Below, piece after piece: positions 8,897-15,971 of a stretch of DNA of 64,000 bases. The translations under genes were made by a program, and so were the position numbers. Source of the DNA: SZUA-368 sp028533045 (lineage in GTDB: Bacteria; Spirochaetota; Spirochaetia; DSM-2461); assembly GCA_050031985.1 (NCBI GenBank), contig JBNAIG010000031.1:124001-188000 (forward strand), written 5' to 3'. Each line of letters opens with the position of its first letter. Position 1 is the first letter of the stretch. The notes below the pieces were generated by a model. It was not told the DNA's origin, searched no databases, and saw only the letters and a program-made list of their open reading frames with translations.

Positions 8897-9874
8897 TTAG
8901 TCTTTTTCCAGTAAAATCCTTGTATCAAGGGAAATAGTGAATAATTCACCACTGGAAAGAGTATAATTTTCGCTTAAAGTAATATATTCATTCAGTTTTA
9001 TACCGACCCGGTGTTCCCCCGGTTCGCATTCTATAGGTTTTCCCAGTTCTTCTATACCTATTTCTTTATCGTCAAGATAGTAGGTAAATCCTTCCATAGG
9101 GGGGAAGACAAGGCGGGGGGCGCTTGTTTCGGGCGTATGGTGGATCTCTGTGAATTTCCCCGCCTCAACGGCGATATTGAACTCCCTTTTGTTTCCCGCC
9201 CGGCTCTGAATAAGAACTGTGTGGAATCCCGCTTCGAGAGTATAAAAATCCTTTTCCCAGGACCTATGGCTTCCGTCGATCCAGAGGGAAAGGTCATCCA
9301 CAGAGACCGCTTCATCTTCTATATAGATTTTAAGTCCCCCCATATTGGTGTAGACCGGGCGGGCCGAAATGATGAGTGCCGCATTCCGGGCATTCTGGGG
9401 CAATCCTTTAGAGATAGGAAGCATAGTCATGAGCAGGGGAAAGTCATCAAGAGAAACAGGGGCCGTAACAAGGGTATCCGCATCTTTTCTGATGCTGTGA
9501 TTGTCGGTAAAGGGAATCTTGAGAGTGAATTCACTACTGTAGGGAAGAATCTGCATAAAAAACTGATTTCCCCTGTACTGTGACTGGTTGATATCTGGTT
9601 CGGGCTGAACCGATCTGTAAAGGTAGAGGGCAAAACTGTTTCTATAGGATTTTGTCAGAGCCGTTTGTTCAAAGATCAATTCGACACCCTGAACAAAGGG
9701 GTTGTCATAGAGGTAGTCCACAGCGGCCAGGTCTTCCAGGTCAACCTGAACGGTTGACGTATCTCCCTCGTTTTCAAGGGTTAGCAGGCCCGAAAGTGAC
9801 CCGACCACGTTTTCTCCGTAAAGAGGCAGGACGAGTAAAAGCAACAATATGGGAGAAAATTTTATCCTATTCAA
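8897..9874 (-). CDS. Exported protein of unknown function
   Basis: 325 residues with a signal peptide (KFSPILLLLLVLPLYG). The TTG start at 9874 is supported by GGGGAG a few bases upstream, and the codon begins directly after the stop of the M23 gene. The N-terminal half looks beta-rich. The C-terminal ~170 residues hold two PEGA-like segments (GGLKIYIEDEAVSVDD... and FTYYLDDKEIGIEELG), each with a short displayed loop followed by EAGFHTV or EPGEHRV, typical of surface Ig-like PEGA domains. I do not recognise a family. Its tight coupling with the M23 peptidase suggests an envelope role. Confidence 0.8.
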   Translation of the reverse strand: MNRIKFSPILLLLLVLPLYGENVVGSLSGLLTLENEGDTSTVQVDLEDLAAVDYLYDNPFVQGVELIFEQTALTKSYRNSFALYLYRSVQPEPDINQSQYRGNQFFMQILPYSSEFTLKIPFTDNHSIRKDADTLVTAPVSLDDFPLLMTMLPISKGLPQNARNAALIISARPVYTNMGGLKIYIEDEAVSVDDLSLWIDGSHRSWEKDFYTLEAGFHTVLIQSRAGNKREFNIAVEAGKFTEIHHTPETSAPRLVFPPMEGFTYYLDDKEIGIEELGKPIECEPGEHRVGIKLNEYITLSENYTLSSGELFTISLDTRILLEKD

Positions 9875-10831
9875 CTAACGGCTCCCCTGGGAAACGAGAC
9901 TGGCCGGATCGACGGATTGGCCGTTTCTCCGGATTTCAAAATGAAGGTGAGGGCCTGTGGAAATCCCCGTATTGCCGGATAGGGCAATGAGTTGTCCCCG
10001 GTTCACGCTGTCACCTTCTTTGACAAAAATCTCGTCGAGATGGGCGTAACGTGTTTCATAGCCACCTCTATGCTTAAGTATAACCAATATTCCGTAATTG
10101 TCTAGCTCGGTCGTTTCAATAACGGTCGCTTTTTCTGCAGCGTAAATAGGTGTTCCCCTGGGTGCCCGCACATCAATACCTTCATGTTTTTCCCAGTTTC
10201 CCGTAACCGGGTGATTTCTCATCCCGTAGGGGGAGGTTACTTCCCAATAATGATCAAGAGGGCTTCGGAACGGCAGGGATATGAAGTAAAGTCTTTCCTG
10301 TGGGGTAAATGAGAGGTTGGGGTAGAATCTATATTTTACAGGGATGCCGTTTTGGCGAATTGTCAGGGGAAAGTAAAAGTTATTGTCTCTCTCGGTCTCT
10401 CTCATACGCCGGTCCAGTTCGTTACCGCCGTTTTCATGAATAAAAAGTCCCGGGATAGAGGGAATTGTCAGGCTCTCCTTTTCTTCCATATACACGGCCC
10501 TTTCCAGGCCGTTTAGAGACGCAATGGTATCGGGGGAAAGGGAGAAGTCCGCTGCTACCGTGTAAATTGTGTCATTCTCACGGGGGGTATAGGAAAAGAG
10601 AAAGAGTTCCCCCATCAGCTGAGTTATCAGGGTTTTTCTATCCAGATTGTCCCTATTGGCCCCGCTTAACAGAGCCAGGAGTTTTTGGGAACTATCCAGG
10701 GCGTTTTGATGTTGCTTGAAAAGGTCATCCCCATAGATATAGGTGGATTGGATTTCCGGGTAATCGGGGAGACCGAACAGGAAGGATGGGGTGAAAAGAA
10801 GCAGACTAAATAAAAGGCGCCAGGTATTCAT
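9875..10831 (-). CDS. M23 family metallopeptidase with LysM-like domain
   Basis: 318 residues from the ATG at 10831, where an obvious signal peptide begins (MNTWRLLFSLLLFTPSFLFG). The frame is open further upstream but that part overlaps the PHP gene. A degenerate LysM-like segment (YTVAADFSLSPDTIASLNGL, ~residues 90-115) precedes a LytM/M23 domain with zinc-ligand motifs HEGID and HLHFEI. The domain is likely a periplasmic endopeptidase acting on peptidoglycan crosslinks, or an activator of amidases. The start overlaps the 3' end of the PHP gene by 26 bases, so the two are in one operon. Confidence 0.88.
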   Translation of the reverse strand: MNTWRLLFSLLLFTPSFLFGLPDYPEIQSTYIYGDDLFKQHQNALDSSQKLLALLSGANRDNLDRKTLITQLMGELFLFSYTPRENDTIYTVAADFSLSPDTIASLNGLERAVYMEEKESLTIPSIPGLFIHENGGNELDRRMRETERDNNFYFPLTIRQNGIPVKYRFYPNLSFTPQERLYFISLPFRSPLDHYWEVTSPYGMRNHPVTGNWEKHEGIDVRAPRGTPIYAAEKATVIETTELDNYGILVILKHRGGYETRYAHLDEIFVKEGDSVNRGQLIALSGNTGISTGPHLHFEIRRNGQSVDPASLVSQGSR

Positions 10832-11630
10832 CGGGGATGGTCCTGCCGTCGCTGCTATGTCCCAGTTTTCTGTCTTTCCGTAGGTCTCCGTGAAAGTCGG
10901 AGCCTCCGGTGACAAGAAAGTCCAGTTCTTCGGCCAGATTAATCAGTCTTTCCGCTTTTCGCTTGTTTACGCTGGGGTGCCACGCTTCCAATCCCTGTAC
11001 CCCCTGTTCTTTGAACTCTTCCAGTTTTCCCGGAAGTTTTCCCCAGGAAAGAAAAAGCGAGAGGGGATGGGCGATGACAGGTACACCTCCCGCATCAAGA
11101 ATCAGCTTAACCGCCTCTTCCAGTGAGAGCGCCTCTTTTCTGGTATAAAAAGGACGTCCCGCCGCAAGGTATTTGTCAAAGGCCAAACGGGTATTTCGTA
11201 CGATTTTTTTCTCTACCATGGCTGCGGCGAAGTGGGGGCGGGCTATAAGATTGGAACCGGCATGGAGGCTAACATCTTCCAGGGTGATGTCCCACCCCTC
11301 CTCTTTCATCATATCTATAATGCGGAGGTTTCGTTCATGGCGTTTGTTTTTCACATTGACCATGGCCTGTTCCAGAGAGCCTTTCCAGTCCTTTAGGCCC
11401 AGTCCCAACAAATGAAATTCCCCCGGCTTGAAATCAATTTCTATTTCTATTCCCGGTACAATCCGAAGGTCCTTTCCTTCCGCTGCTTTTATAGCCTCAT
11501 CTATTCCGTCCGTATTATCATGGTCTGTGATGGCCAGGGCATTCAAACCAATCTTTACGGCCCGGTTGACCAGCTCCGAAGGGGTTAAAGAACCGTCGGA
11601 ACAGGTGGTATGGGTGTGTAAATCAATCAT
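10806..11630 (-). CDS. PHP-domain phosphoesterase (TrpH/YciV-like)
   Basis: 274 residues. The PHP metal-site motifs are all present: DLHTHTTCSDG at the N-terminus, ITDHDNT, PGIEIE, IAHP and GGSDFHG. Relatives include E. coli RNase AM/YciV, which hydrolyses 3',5'-nucleoside bisphosphates and short 5'-phosphorylated RNA ends. It is the first gene of an operon that continues with the M23 peptidase and an exported unknown. Transcription probably starts at the promoter at 11639-11668, just before the ATG. Confidence 0.88.
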   Translation of the reverse strand: MIDLHTHTTCSDGSLTPSELVNRAVKIGLNALAITDHDNTDGIDEAIKAAEGKDLRIVPGIEIEIDFKPGEFHLLGLGLKDWKGSLEQAMVNVKNKRHERNLRIIDMMKEEGWDITLEDVSLHAGSNLIARPHFAAAMVEKKIVRNTRLAFDKYLAAGRPFYTRKEALSLEEAVKLILDAGGVPVIAHPLSLFLSWGKLPGKLEEFKEQGVQGLEAWHPSVNKRKAERLINLAEELDFLVTGGSDFHGDLRKDRKLGHSSDGRTIPDEYLAPFI

Positions 11631-11638
11631 TATTGTAT

Positions 11639-11668
11639 AGAATAGACATAATTCCTTGACTTATTCAA
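11639..11668 (-). promoter_or_regulatory. Putative promoter of the PHP operon
   Basis: Minus strand TTGAAT (11663-11668), an 18-base spacer, then TATTCT (11639-11644), ending 8 bases before the ATG at 11630. There is no good ribosome-binding site between them. Confidence 0.4.
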
Positions 11669-11689
11669 GAAAAATGTATCAATCTATTA

Positions 11690-11695
11690 TATAAT
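11690..11695 (+). promoter_or_regulatory. -10 box of the cyclic-nucleotide-binding protein pair
   Basis: A perfect TATAAT lies in an AT-rich divergent intergenic region, giving a leader of about 25 bases that includes AGAGG (11716-11720) before the ATG at 11725. The -35 is unclear: TTGACT at 11656-11661 is too far away. Confidence 0.5.
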
Positions 11696-11724
11696 GAAAG
11701 TATAATTACTGAGAAAGAGGTTCT

Positions 11725-12666
11725 ATGCCCCCTAAAGCTGTCACCTACAATCCTAATTCCATCGTTTATTTCAAAGGGGATAAATCCGGTTTTGTCTATG
11801 TCCTTCAGTCGGGTCAGATCAGTCTGAACTATACGGATCTTCAAACAGGACAGGAAGTTCACGACCTTATCCAGACCGGTGAGTTCTTTGGTGTTAAAGC
11901 GGCTTTGGGCGGATACACCCACGATGAGACGGCCCAGGTTTTGGTAGAATCCAAGGTCGTTCAATTTCGGGTAAGTGAATTTGAAGCCCTTATTTCCGGT
12001 AACCAGAGGCTCCTATCCAAAATGATGCGGGTTTTTTCCACTCAGTTAAGACGGATTCATAATCAGGTACAGGGGCTTATGTCCAGTGATATTTCCGCCG
12101 ATCCGGAGCTGGGGCTTTTTGAGGTGGGCCGTTATTACCAGAAAGAGGGGGATCCCCTCAAGGCACGGGCCGCTTTTAAAAAGTACCTATCCTATTATCC
12201 CCACGGAACCTATGCCGCCGGAGTTCAGAAGGCGATGCAGGAACTGAATACCGCACCTCATCGTAAAGAGGATGCCGACGAAGTTGAAGCCCCTACTTTG
12301 TTTATCTGTCGAAAGAAGATGGATAGGGGAGAGTATCAGGAGGCCTACAAAGGTCTTAGACTTCTTTATAAAGGGGAAAATCTTCCCAGAGAGGAAAAGC
12401 CGGAAGTGGAACTTCTTCTGGGTATTTGTCTTTTTCAGTTGAATAAGTATAAAGAAGCGGCGGCTCAATTTACTTCTCTTGTCAAAAAATATCCCCGCCA
12501 TGGTCAGCTTGATGTGATCTGTTATTATTTGGGGCTTGCCTACCGAGAATTGGATGATAGGGAAAAGGCTATGGGATTTCTTACGAAAGCCATAACCATG
12601 CTTAAGGATAACCAGAAAAAGAGCCGGGCTTCGGAAGTCCTGCAGGAATTGAAGGAGATGGGTTGA
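11725..12666 (+). CDS. Cyclic-nucleotide-binding-domain protein with TPR repeats
   Basis: 313 residues. Residues ~1-120 form a CRP-type beta-roll (GQISLNY..., GEFFGVKAALGG). Instead of a DNA-binding helix-turn-helix, the remainder carries tetratricopeptide-like repeats (FEVGRYYQKEGDPLKARAAF, AYKGLRLLYKGE..., YYLGLAYRELDDREKAMGFL). It is therefore a sensor or adaptor and not a transcription factor. It has an AGAGG ribosome-binding site. The stop overlaps the next start by one base, coupling it to the second CRP-like gene, which does have a winged helix. Confidence 0.82.
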   Translation: MPPKAVTYNPNSIVYFKGDKSGFVYVLQSGQISLNYTDLQTGQEVHDLIQTGEFFGVKAALGGYTHDETAQVLVESKVVQFRVSEFEALISGNQRLLSKMMRVFSTQLRRIHNQVQGLMSSDISADPELGLFEVGRYYQKEGDPLKARAAFKKYLSYYPHGTYAAGVQKAMQELNTAPHRKEDADEVEAPTLFICRKKMDRGEYQEAYKGLRLLYKGENLPREEKPEVELLLGICLFQLNKYKEAAAQFTSLVKKYPRHGQLDVICYYLGLAYRELDDREKAMGFLTKAITMLKDNQKKSRASEVLQELKEMG

Positions 12667-13334
12667 TGTTTGAAGATCTTGCTGTATTTAACCGGTTTGC
12701 CTGTACCTTTCAAAAAGAAGAGGTGATTTTTTTTGAGCATGAACCGGGGGATCGTTTCTATCTGATTCAAAAGGGTCGGGTAAAAATTGTTAAAATCATC
12801 GGTAATATAGAAAAAATCATCGATATTCTTAATCCCGGTGAATTCTTTGGGGAAATGGCTATTTTGGAAGAAGCCCCCCGAACGGCCTCCATTATTGCCC
12901 TGGAAGAGTGTACTCTTCTGGAATTTAACAAGGAAAACTTTGCCACCCTGGTGGAAGGAAATCCGCAGATAGGTATTAGTCTTTTAAAGATTTTTGCCCG
13001 GCGTATTTATGATCAGAAAAGGCGTTTTCAGATTTTGACAATGAATGACAAGGAAGGGAAGATTGCCGATGTTTTTGTTCTTCTAGATGAAATGCTCTCC
13101 TCCGGGGAAGAGGATTTTGACGATATGGGAGAACGGACTTTGGAAGCCACAAGCAATGATATTGCCCATTGGGCCGGAATTGCCCCCGATGAATGCCGTG
13201 ATATTCTGGAGCATCTGCAGGAGACTCGAAAGATTCAAATAGAGCCCAAGCAGATTATTGTCAAAAATATTAATGAGATGAAGCGCTTTGTCAGTTCAAA
13301 GCGCCGTCTTCAGGAAATGAATGAGTCCGACTGA
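12666..13334 (+). CDS. CRP/FNR-type regulator
   Basis: 222 residues from the ATG at 12666 (TGATG overlap with the upstream gene, AAGGAG ~10 bases upstream). An in-frame TTG lies one codon earlier. The N-terminal cNMP-binding beta-roll shows GEFFGEMAILEEAPRTAS, close to the phosphate-binding cassette of cAMP-binding proteins. A long dimerisation helix follows, then a C-terminal winged helix (SNDIAHWAGIAPDECRDIL). It probably regulates transcription in response to a cyclic nucleotide or another small ligand. Target genes are unknown. The co-encoded TPR sensor is a likely partner. Confidence 0.82.
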   Translation: MFEDLAVFNRFACTFQKEEVIFFEHEPGDRFYLIQKGRVKIVKIIGNIEKIIDILNPGEFFGEMAILEEAPRTASIIALEECTLLEFNKENFATLVEGNPQIGISLLKIFARRIYDQKRRFQILTMNDKEGKIADVFVLLDEMLSSGEEDFDDMGERTLEATSNDIAHWAGIAPDECRDILEHLQETRKIQIEPKQIIVKNINEMKRFVSSKRRLQEMNESD

Positions 13335-13344
13335 TTAATCAGTC
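13329..13344. repeat. Perfect 16-bp palindrome containing both convergent stop codons
   Basis: GACTGATTAATCAGTC is its own reverse complement. It holds the TGA of the CRP-like gene (13332-13334) and, on the other strand, the TGA of the PilZ gene (13339-13341). As RNA it forms a GACTGA/TCAGTC hairpin in both directions. With only TTT after it, it would be a weak bidirectional terminator. Confidence 0.55.
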
Positions 13345-13701
13345 TTTAAGAAAGTTTAATTCCCTTTCTATTTCGCCTTCGGGAACCGTATTCAGTTCAA
13401 GAAGCCTTCTCAGATGAATCATACTATCCAGATCTATAGACTCAAACTTGATTCCGTAAGAACCGTCCTGGCAGATGTGTACGACGTTTCCCCGGGCATT
13501 GATTTTTACGTCCGAATGGGTTAGCAGTATGGAAAGATCCATTGTTTGGTTCTTTTGAAGAGCCATTTCCTCATCCAGATGTATCAGAGCTCCCTTGAGT
13601 GAAAGGTTCACCACCTTAAAGGTGATAGTTTCACCGGCTTCATTGAAATACCCGTTAACATAAAAATCGGTTCGCATAAATTTTCTTTCGTTCTGGACCA
13701 T
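13339..13701 (-). CDS. PilZ domain protein (c-di-GMP receptor)
   Basis: 120 residues, a stand-alone PilZ domain. The c-di-GMP-binding motifs are present: RKFMR (RxxxR) at the N-terminus and NLSLKG (N/DxSxxG) ~25 residues later. It probably binds cyclic di-GMP and passes the signal to a protein partner, such as motility or envelope machinery. A GGDEF cyclase is encoded at 53084-54205. The promoter at 13708-13736 lies directly against the ATG. Confidence 0.88.
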   Translation of the reverse strand: MVQNERKFMRTDFYVNGYFNEAGETITFKVVNLSLKGALIHLDEEMALQKNQTMDLSILLTHSDVKINARGNVVHICQDGSYGIKFESIDLDSMIHLRRLLELNTVPEGEIERELNFLKD

Positions 13702-13707
13702 AGGATA

Positions 13708-13736
13708 ATTTTAGTCCTACCGGCTCTCAAAGTCAA
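13708..13736 (-). promoter_or_regulatory. Leaderless promoter of the PilZ gene (TTGACT-17-TAAAAT)
   Basis: Minus strand TTGACT (13731-13736), spacer of exactly 17, then TAAAAT (13708-13713), ending 6 bases before the ATG at 13701. No ribosome-binding site. Confidence 0.65.
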
Positions 13737-13770
13737 TGATTTGGAAAGAATTGACTGTTGATTTATAAGA

Positions 13771-13799
13771 TTGCCTTTTAAAGGGGGATACTTTATACT
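13771..13799 (+). promoter_or_regulatory. Leaderless promoter of the MoxR operon (TTGCCT-17-TATACT)
   Basis: TTGCCT (13771-13776), spacer 17, TATACT (13794-13799), then 6 bases to the GTG at 13806. A GGGGG run at 13783-13787 is too far (18 bases) to act as a ribosome-binding site. Confidence 0.6.
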
Positions 13800-13805
13800 A
13801 AAACG

Positions 13806-14780
13806 GTGGAAACAACGATAAATTCTAGTAAGCTCGAAGCGATTAAAAACAATATTCTTTCTGTCATTTATATGGATGAAATCAAGTTGGAATATCTTCT
13901 GGCTGCCCTGGTGGCAGGGGGGCATGTCATGCTGGCCGATACCCATGGTGTGGGGAAAACCTCTCTGGCCAGGGCTTTAGCCGGTTCTATTGAATGGGAT
14001 ACTTTGGAGAAGACCGAAGAGGGGATCGAGATTGACCATTTCAATCGTGTCCAATGTACGGTTGACCTTTTACCCCAGGATATTTTAGGTTATTCCCGTA
14101 TTAGCGGGACCGGTTTTGAGATGTCCTTCACAAAGGGGCCCGTTTTTGCCCATTTTCTTCTCTGTGATGAAATAAACCTTCTCACTCCCAAAACGCAAGG
14201 GAGTTTTTTCCAGGTAATGGAGGAGCAGAGCGTCAGTATCGAAGGGAATACCTATCACCTTCCGTCGCCTTTTTTTATTATTTCCACTATGAACCTCAAA
14301 GGGGCTCACCTTTTTCCTCTTCCCGCCCCTCAGCTGGACCGATTTATGTTAAGACTCTCCCTGGGGTATCCTCAGGCGGAAGATGAGTTAGCTATTGTGA
14401 GTCAGCACGGACGGAATGACGGTTGGAAGACTCTTAAACCGGTACTTAAAGCGTCCGATCTGAGAGCCTGGCAGGAGGAGGTGGATACCGTTTCCATCCA
14501 CCCCGATATTATTCGTTACATTGTCGACCTCGTAAGGGCTACACGGGAACACGGATCGGTTGAAACGGGCTGTAGTCCCCGTACGGGGGTTAAACTTTCC
14601 CGAATGGCCCGTTCCCTGGCCCTCATTAGGGGGGAAGAGTTTATTACTCACGATCATATCAAAGAGATTTTTGTGGCGGCCACCGCCCATAGGCTGGAGT
14701 TGAAAGATCCCGATGCCTCCGCAGAGGATGTGCTTAATGAAATCCTTCAGACTACTGCGGTACCGGTGGTTTCCTCATAG
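13806..14780 (+). CDS. MoxR-family AAA+ ATPase
   Basis: 324 residues. GTG start: a stop codon lies in frame at 13779 and no ATG exists before residue 20. Walker A is DTHGVGKTSLARAL, Walker B is LLCDEINL. Sensor and arginine-finger regions follow (ISTMNLK, PQLDRFMLRL), and the C-terminal lid is ~90 residues. MoxR proteins are chaperone-like ATPases, usually encoded with DUF58/VWA partners, that help assemble or activate envelope or metal-containing proteins. The stop is directly followed by the ATG of the DUF58 gene, so the operon is tightly coupled. Confidence 0.92.
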   Translation: METTINSSKLEAIKNNILSVIYMDEIKLEYLLAALVAGGHVMLADTHGVGKTSLARALAGSIEWDTLEKTEEGIEIDHFNRVQCTVDLLPQDILGYSRISGTGFEMSFTKGPVFAHFLLCDEINLLTPKTQGSFFQVMEEQSVSIEGNTYHLPSPFFIISTMNLKGAHLFPLPAPQLDRFMLRLSLGYPQAEDELAIVSQHGRNDGWKTLKPVLKASDLRAWQEEVDTVSIHPDIIRYIVDLVRATREHGSVETGCSPRTGVKLSRMARSLALIRGEEFITHDHIKEIFVAATAHRLELKDPDASAEDVLNEILQTTAVPVVSS

Positions 14781-15971
14781 ATGAAGTATTGGCCCTTTTC
14801 TCCCACGGGCGGATTCCTCCTCTTTTCCTCTTTAGCATTACTGGGAATCTCTCTGCCCCGTGAGCAGGGGTATGGTATTTTTATTTCACTTTTTTTCTTG
14901 GTTTATCTGACTTTTACTCTGGTTCGTCTTCTTGTTTTTGCCTTTTCCTTTGAGAAGGATCGTTTCCAGTGGCGGGTGAGTTGGAACTATGCCCTTTCCC
15001 GGAGTCAACGGAAACACATGCACTTGGCGGCTCCTCTAAGAGCCCCCTGGGGAACAGCCTATTGTTTCGTTGTAAAGGGAAAGCTAATGAACCGGGACGA
15101 AACACTTTACTATAAAAGAGATCAGAAAGTATTCAGTCACGAAGCGTCCTATGGAATCCCCCTAGCTCTACCCGGGCTTTTTCATTGTAAGGGGAGGTTA
15201 TACCTTTCCGATTTGTTCGGTTTATTGCGATTTCCTCTTAATCAATTAGAACATAGGGAAGTGGCATATTATCCTCCTGTTCTTTCTGACAGAGCCATTC
15301 CTGCTTCCCGATCTTCCGAAGAGAATGAAGAGGTGGTAAAGAGTAACCCTTCCAATCCGGAAAAGCTTCTCATGCGGGAGTATCAGCCGGGAGATCTGGT
15401 GAGAGATATCAACTGGAAGGCCAGTGGCAAGTTTACTGCCATATATACGAGGATCTCTCCCGATCAGGAGCAGACCGTCTCACGTATTACTCTGGTGCTT
15501 CGTCCGGAGGGGACAAAGGAGCTTCCTTCCTTGGAAGGAGAGGCCCTTCTCTTAGGGGTAAAATCTTTGGGGCTGACTTTCTTTAAAACACTACGTAGGG
15601 ATCGTCCTGAATCGCTTATGGAAATCATCATGGGCGATAGGGTGTTTTTGAGCACCGAAGAGAATTTCGAAGAAGCCTTTATCTCTTCTTTAACTGCTCT
15701 CGGACCAAAAGAGTCGGGACCTGCGGGGGAACTTCCCGAAGGGGCCCTGGTTATAACTACCTCTGCCGACAGGGAATATGGACGATTAAAAGCGGTACGG
15801 GGAGAACGGGTTTTTCTCTGTTCCTGTTCCCGGGGAGGGGGAAAGGACCTGGATTACTCCGTTTTTGAAGGTAATGGCCTTCCCGGAAAGAGGATTATTA
15901 TGGGACTCTTTAAGAAGACTCCTGTTTTTAGGGATTCCCCTCCTGCGGTGGAAGTGGGAGTCCTTTTATGA
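14781..15971 (+). CDS. DUF58 domain membrane protein
   Basis: 396 residues. Two N-terminal membrane helices (residues ~10-60) precede a beta-rich segment and the DUF58 signature (REYQPGDLVRDINWKASGK, ~200-220), which belongs to a VWA-like fold. DUF58 proteins are typical partners of MoxR ATPases and of TgpA-type transglutaminases. The gene starts immediately after the MoxR stop and overlaps the next gene by 4 bases (ATGA). Confidence 0.88.
   Translation: MKYWPFSPTGGFLLFSSLALLGISLPREQGYGIFISLFFLVYLTFTLVRLLVFAFSFEKDRFQWRVSWNYALSRSQRKHMHLAAPLRAPWGTAYCFVVKGKLMNRDETLYYKRDQKVFSHEASYGIPLALPGLFHCKGRLYLSDLFGLLRFPLNQLEHREVAYYPPVLSDRAIPASRSSEENEEVVKSNPSNPEKLLMREYQPGDLVRDINWKASGKFTAIYTRISPDQEQTVSRITLVLRPEGTKELPSLEGEALLLGVKSLGLTFFKTLRRDRPESLMEIIMGDRVFLSTEENFEEAFISSLTALGPKESGPAGELPEGALVITTSADREYGRLKAVRGERVFLCSCSRGGGKDLDYSVFEGNGLPGKRIIMGLFKKTPVFRDSPPAVEVGVLL

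Noticed and set aside
11656..11661. TTGACT as -35 for the TATAAT at 11690
   Set aside because: The spacing is 28 bases, far too long; no other convincing -35 was found, so only the -10 is listed.
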